A DNA stretch of 64,000 bases from Eopsaltria australis (lineage: Eukaryota > Chordata > Aves > Passeriformes > Petroicidae), in NCBI GenBank assembly GCA_034509425.1, contig JAVTVJ010000343.1, forward strand, positions 1,142,501-1,206,500, read 5' to 3'. A program made the translations under genes and the position numbers. Below, one piece after another: positions 58,546-64,000 of this stretch (the stretch's first letter is position 1; the number at the start of each line of letters is the position of its first letter). A model generated the notes under the pieces. The model was not told the origin of the DNA, searched no databases, and saw only the letters and a list, made by a program, of their open reading frames with translations.

Positions 58546-61500
58546 TTCTTCCAATGTCAAACATATCAAAAATTAGTTTTATTTGGTTATTTTTATCTGC
58601 AAAATTCTAGATAATATTCTGGCAGCATGAAAAAGGAAAAGTGTTTTATTAGCTACTACTTTCCTGATCTTATTTTGAAAATGCCATACATATTGAAAGT
58701 ATTGATGGAATAGTATATAATTATAGAGATCCATCAACACCATTTCTCCTTTTTTTTTTAACATGGAGATTTAATCCTGTAAAATATGTAAGTCATGAAT
58801 CTTTGAATGCAAAACTTTCAATATATTTTTATAAGTGTTTCAAATACTACTAAATCATTGGATTTCACTTCCTTACATGGGTTAACTTTAAATATAATTA
58901 CCTTCCACTATTTTTAACTAAGTGCTTAATGCTGATGCAAAACTACAGCTAGCAAATTCAGCAACTGAACACTGGCTTAATCCTCACATGGTAGAAATAA
59001 AATGTGCTATCATTAAAATATCACTGAATTAATCCCATGCAGTAGTATAAACCACATAGTAGCAGTAATTACTTAACAGAAATATAAAGGGTAACAATTA
59101 AAAGGAAGAAAGCCTTGGTCATACTCATCATTTACTCACCTGTGGTTTCTTGTTTGCAAATCAGTGTTTGCAGACACAGTGTAATCTGTTATTTTGAGAC
59201 TAACAAAACTTTCAATGTTATCAAAAAGCTGTTTTCCTCTTTATAGTTGAAGAAATATTCCTTGTATGCAGGAAGAGTCAAAATAATTTCGAAATTCCAC
59301 ATCCAATGTGTGACTAAATAGTGTGATTTTATTAGTTTGCCACAGGAAAGTTCTCATACAGTAACTTTATATAGTTCATTTGCTTTTAGGAGAGAAAAAG
59401 CAGGTAGACAGTACACTGAAAGAAGATGCTGTCATGAAACAGGCTGATTTTATGCTGAAAAGATGGTGCGTACATGACGAAGTTTGCACACACATAAAAG
59501 AGAATCAGGAAAGATTATACATTAGGAACTGACATAGTGAAGGGGGCTTTAGGATCAATCTGAAGAACCCTAAATCAAGCAAAAACATACCTTGTTGGAC
59601 TTATTGTCCACAATGTCCTAGTGTATTTTGAGGGCATATTTCCACTCTGCATGATACCATAATGCTGTCTTTATCAGCATAAAATCTTATGATGCATTAC
59701 GAGTAATAAATTACCATTATTTTCCTTATTTGTGACTGTAAAAGTACTCTATAAAACTTCTCAGGAACTTACTACATTTTGGGGTAAAATGTGCTCCAAT
59801 CTTTGAAACAGGAAAATCTCTATTTAAATAAAACCAATACTTATTTAAAATCTGTAGCATGAAAATATCTTAAAAACCTATAAAGTCTTATTAGAGAGGT
59901 GTACCTCAGTGGTAAGGGCAGCAAGTTGTGATGATTAATGGTGATTCATGAGAAATGCTGAGGCTTGGCAATGGTATTTGGGAAACTTGGAAGACTTGGC
60001 CTAAACCCAAGGATTTCTCTGTATGATCACATTATCAGTGCTGTTGTGGATGCAGCTCTCAATTTCTTGCTCCACAACCTTCAGGCAGAAAAAGGGTGAG
60101 TGCAACCTAAATGGACAACTGCAGGTGTAATCTCCTCAAACTGGTACTGTCACAGCATCCTGACTTCCTGCTAAAAGGAAGTAAAGATTTCAACAGGTAA
60201 AGAAAAACTCTGTACAATGATTACCTTTGTATAGAATGGATATTCAGGCAGATTGCACACTGGACCATTAGGGGTTTACCTTTTTTTAAAGTACATTTTA
60301 CAATGTTATTAAAATTAGACAATTTGAGCAGTCTGCCTGATTTTGCAAGAAAAGAATTTTTGTGGGTAATTTTTGAAAATAAATGAAAGAGGAACAGTTA
60401 GATACCAAGTCCATGAATTTGACACCAGACTAAAATAGCAAGAGTTTTTATATTTAAAGGAATTCCTGTTTCAAACTATTATTACAAAATGTGATGAAAT
60501 CATTTAAATAAGGAAAACTCCCGCACTATCCAAACACTTGCTACTATGTAATCTCTACAGCACTGACTAGAAAGGACAAAAAGTACTGCAGAGAAATCAC
60601 AATACATCGATAAAAATGTGAATTGAAAAGGAGCTTAAAAAAGCAACTCTATTCTTCCATGACCCTTTTGTTACCAATTTTTCCATTCAGAGGGACAATG
60701 TAGTTACATTTTTGACATCTTTCTTTAAGAAAGTTCCAGTCAGCACAAGTTGCTGTGCCATAGTGTCTGGAGTAGACTCCACACCAATCTAATCTCTTCT
60801 GCTCCAAGAAAATTCACAGCTCAGATAGACATGTATTGGAATTGAGGATCAGGAACCTCAGTGGTGATTTTGCCTCTAAATTCAATGAAATGCAAAAATA
60901 AAGGAAGTTCAGGAAGAAAACACAGGCTTTCCCTGCTTCATCTCCTGTAGTTCAGCAGGGTTTAAGTCAGTGAAAGTTTACTTCCGTTCAGTGAGTTTCA
61001 GTTCAGCATCCCACAATAATAACACATAAACCAGGATAGCAGCCCTGCTTTGGCATTACATTTCCATGCTACTAGCAACCAATTTTCCATATTTTGGTGA
61101 CAAGGCTTAGTTTTCCTCACCTTACATTAGTGTTTCTGTATTCCAGATATGAAAGATTGAGACCCTCAGAGACTGCCAAAGCTAACATGGAAGTATAGCC
61201 TCACAGGGCAAGAGAATAAGCATCACATTTTAAGCAATAAGTGTCCCATGACAGACAGAGCTGAGACAGACGCTTTCTGCACATCGCTCTCCACAGCACA
61301 GTCTCACAGCCTGAAGCCTTAAGACAGAAGGGAAAATCTAGAAGGTGGATTTAAAAGGTATGAACTACATATGAATTACAGTTGGGCTGTTGTAAAGTTT
61401 TAGATCTTGAACCTCTTTTTGATGCAGGGGGGACCTTTGAGAATGCTCAGTATTGTAATAGGGTATGAGTGGACTGTGGTAAAACACAATATGTCCTAAG

Positions 61501-63234
61501 TTATTGGTGGTTCCCAAACAGGCAATTTCCTTATTTACAAGAATACCTAATATTGTTTAGCACAAATCTTTTGTTTCCTCTTAGAGTACCTGTAGAGTGT
61601 ATTTGGCAAAGTTCTCCAGATTCCTGACTTTTATGCTCCAGGTACTTTAGAGAATTTGTGGTATTTGATGATTTAAAAGATGCAGTATAGAGACACTTTC
61701 AAGTTTGCCCTCTTAACTGTTCCACACATAATATTTTCTTCCTGTTTTAGTAATATGATAAAGTGTCCTCATGGTAAGTCCATTTTACCAATCTCAGTAA
61801 GTAAGTGTTGTTTAAGTCTCCTAAGAAAAACAGGCCTAAACAGGTATAGTTAGGTACAGATGAACAACTGTACATCTATCTGTATCTGTTCCACATTAGC
61901 TTTTCCACTAAGTAAGGAAGTATTAAGAAAATCTGGTTGTGGCATAGATAACGCACTGATGTCAATGTTTTTGAGTTGTTTATTTGACAATACTTCAAAA
62001 CTTTACAAAAGACTCCTGTGCTGGATATCCCCATAGATTATTGTATCACACATATAATGTGAATTAATCTAAATAGTGAAAAAATGATGAAGAACAATTT
62101 TAGATATGCAACTGTATTGAAAAGAATGTTTCTTTACACTTCTTTAAAACAGCAAGTATTTATTTTGTTTAAAAATATTCCCTATGAGCACACCTGTACC
62201 TTGAATTTACATATTTATCCTGATTTTTCATATTGTTGCACTTTTTCAGGCTCTCCATTATCTGTTTCCCATATTATTACAGGAAACATCTAGCCAACAG
62301 CTAATTCAAGCTATGATGATGGCAACTAGCTCCAGCATATCCTCCTTAAATTCCTTGAGGTCACTTTCCATGTATATTATTTCCATGCAAATCGCTCTCT
62401 CTTTTTGCCTTACTTGGCTAATGTGGAAAGACCTAAAACAGTCTTATCAGATGAAACCACTAATTAACATGAGTTCATGGTGTAACAACCTAGAGAAAAG
62501 TGTGCAAGAAGTGTCCTGAGCCACTAGATAGAACATTTGTTGGCATGAACTCACATAAAAGAAATAGATATCACAGTCAACCATTTTTATAGCTCATTCC
62601 TCATTTTCAGTGGTTGCCTTTACTTAGGACTAGAGCTCTGCAGGGCTTAGCTGCCATGCAACTTAATCTGGTGGTGAAGATATATGTTCCTGAATGGGCA
62701 TATACTTTTTTAAGTTTGTGAAAACACACACACATAAATGTAGAGTAATCATTCTTTTCTTCTGCTCTCACATGACCATTGACGATATTGGTTTGCACTT
62801 TTTGCAGAATGTGCACTTTATCATACATACAATTATTTCTGACTATTTTTTTCATCTTAGTCCCATTACCCTGCAAAGGCTCCTTTGCCTGTATAAAAGA
62901 GTGCAGCCTGTGTACCCCTCTTCCTCTGTCAGACTGTAAACTTTAGTTTCCTCAAATAGAGGTCTTTGGCTCTGTACCATTCTTCAGGACACTGATCCAC
63001 CCACTGGCATTGTCTTACAGGGGAGGCACTGTGCACTAGAAAAGAGGATTACTCAAATTGCTTCTTTAGGAGCAAAAAATGGAAGCACTAGATTGAGAAC
63101 CTGTCTTAATTTTCTCCCAGCAGCAGTTAGTCACAGCAGCTTTCTTCAGCTAGAAATGGAGGGGTTTATTTCAGACTGAGTGGCAACCTGTGCTAATAAA
63201 TTGTATTTACAGTGGTGCAAATTCCACTACCTGG
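58546..63234. other. Noncoding stretch, no supported gene
   Basis: AT-rich DNA without a supported gene or recognisable transposon. A TATAAAAG word occurs near 62893, without other promoter signals. The frames at 62084-62939 are short and unrecognised. Confidence 0.5.
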
Positions 63235-63237
63235 GAA

Positions 63238-63300
63238 CAAAACCGAAAAAAACCAACCAAACAAAAAATCCAAAAACCCCCAAACAAACACAAAAGGAAA
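63238..63300 (+). repeat. A/C-rich low-complexity tract
   Basis: A run of AAAACC, CAAAC and CCAAAAA words of about 60 bp, similar in style to the tract at 6294-6327. Simple sequence only. Confidence 0.75.
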
Positions 63301-63740
63301 AAGGTCTTTGACTATTTTAAAGGTTTTATCTTAGCAGCCATACTTTTGCCCACAAATTCTCCTCTGTAACTGGCTCTTATGTGGGCCTGCTAATGTCTTC
63401 TGAACTCCCATCTCTTAACTGTGGGGTAGCAGCCATTTAACAGATAGTATTTTCAACATCTTTATGAATACAAACAAATCATTAGGTTATTTAGCAAATA
63501 AAAAACCTCATACCAAACCCACAATCAGACTTTAAACTATCCCAGTGTCCCGGAGCACCATTTCATAAATCACCAGTTCAGAATTTTTTTTCCTTTGGGT
63601 CTCCAGCTGCTCCTAGGGCAGCTGTCAGGGCTGGCTATGCAGTGTATCATGGAGACACTCTTTGCTTGTGCCAGCAGAAACAGTGGGAAATGCTCCATCC
63701 AAGTTAATTTTGGTCCTTTCTTAAAGCAATGAGCAGTAGG
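63301..63740. other. Noncoding stretch, nothing recognised
   Basis: Between the A/C-rich tract and the terminal CR1 copy. No gene visible; a short T run lies near 63584. Confidence 0.5.
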
Positions 63741-63969
63741 GAAGGGTTTTTTTGGGAAGAAATTCTTTACTGTGAGTGTGGTGAGACATTGAACAGGTTG
63801 CCCAGGGAGGTTGTGGATGCCCCAACTCTGGCAGTGCTCAAGGCAAGGCTGTATAAGGCCTTGAGCAACCTGGTCTAATGGGAGGTGTTTCTCACCACAA
63901 TGGTGGGGGGTGGATCTAGATGATCTTTAAGATCCCTTCCAACCCTTAACATTCTATGATTCTGTGATT
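63741..63969 (+). mobile_element. CR1 LINE, 3'-terminal fragment
   Basis: A 5'-truncated avian CR1 copy of about 230 bp. It starts within the last ORF2 codons (AAGAAATTCTTTACTGTGAG and GGTTGCCCAGGGAGGTTGTGG are characteristic) and runs through GAGCAACCTGGTCTA and GATCTAGATGATCTTTAAG to the tail CATTCTATGATTCTGTGATT. An in-frame stop falls within the former coding part. The terminal octamer repeats are intact, and the sequence is close to the consensus I recall, so this is probably the youngest of the CR1 copies here. Confidence 0.95.
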
Positions 63970-64000
63970 TTTGGCCAGCCTTGCTCTTGTGTCCGCTCTC
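63970..64000. other. Window edge, nothing recognised
   Basis: The last 31 bases after the CR1 tail show no recognisable feature. Confidence 0.5.

Overview
The window looks like noncoding nuclear DNA from a bird, probably a passerine or another neoavian. The evidence is the repeat content. There are three 5'-truncated CR1 LINE copies of the avian type. One of them (63741-63969) ends in the ATTCTATGATTCTGTGATT tail typical of avian CR1. There is also a 600-bp solo LTR of a family I recognise from bird genomes (54073-54672, minus strand). The background is AT-rich by eye. Simple repeats are scattered through it, the largest being a (TTTC)n/(TTCC)n compound tract at 3962-4270. I found no open reading frame that I can support as a protein-coding gene and no tRNA, rRNA or snRNA. 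The long open frames are microsatellite translations, transposon fragments or what chance would give in this much AT-rich DNA. The window is therefore either a gene desert or the inside of one or more very long introns; the sequence alone does not say which.

Layout. 1-3960: AT-rich noncoding DNA, with homeodomain-type ATTA cores in the first 760 bp. 3962-4270: compound pyrimidine microsatellite. 4271-7500: unremarkable DNA with GA/GT, CT and G-rich tracts. 7540-8010: a block that keeps many CpGs in CpG-poor surroundings. 9990-10450: a decayed CR1 ORF2 segment, plus strand. 11400-11960: a possible conserved noncoding block. 13480-13860: a second decayed CR1 reverse transcriptase segment, minus strand. 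15984-16018: (CA)n, followed by an unexplained 166-codon open frame on the minus strand. 18060-18400: a GC-richer patch. 19080-19560: another possible regulatory block. 29100-29255: a protein-level L2-like LINE fossil. 32257-32541: CR1, minus strand. 38857-38966: a cluster of nested palindromes. 41565-42219: the longest CR1 copy, plus strand. 53200-53480: a block with a perfect 16-bp palindrome. 54073-54672: the solo LTR. 55044-55073: (AT)n. 58524-58545: a G-quadruplex motif on the minus strand. 63741-63969: a CR1 3' end.

Nothing here amounts to an undescribed biological system. The most informative observations are three old LINE fossils recognisable only by translation (two CR1, one L2-like), the palindrome cluster near 38.9 kb, the CpG-retaining blocks near 7.8 kb and 18.2 kb, and the solo LTR that still carries a TATA-like box. 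All calls of possible regulatory or conserved DNA are inferences from composition and motif content; only a multi-species alignment could confirm them.
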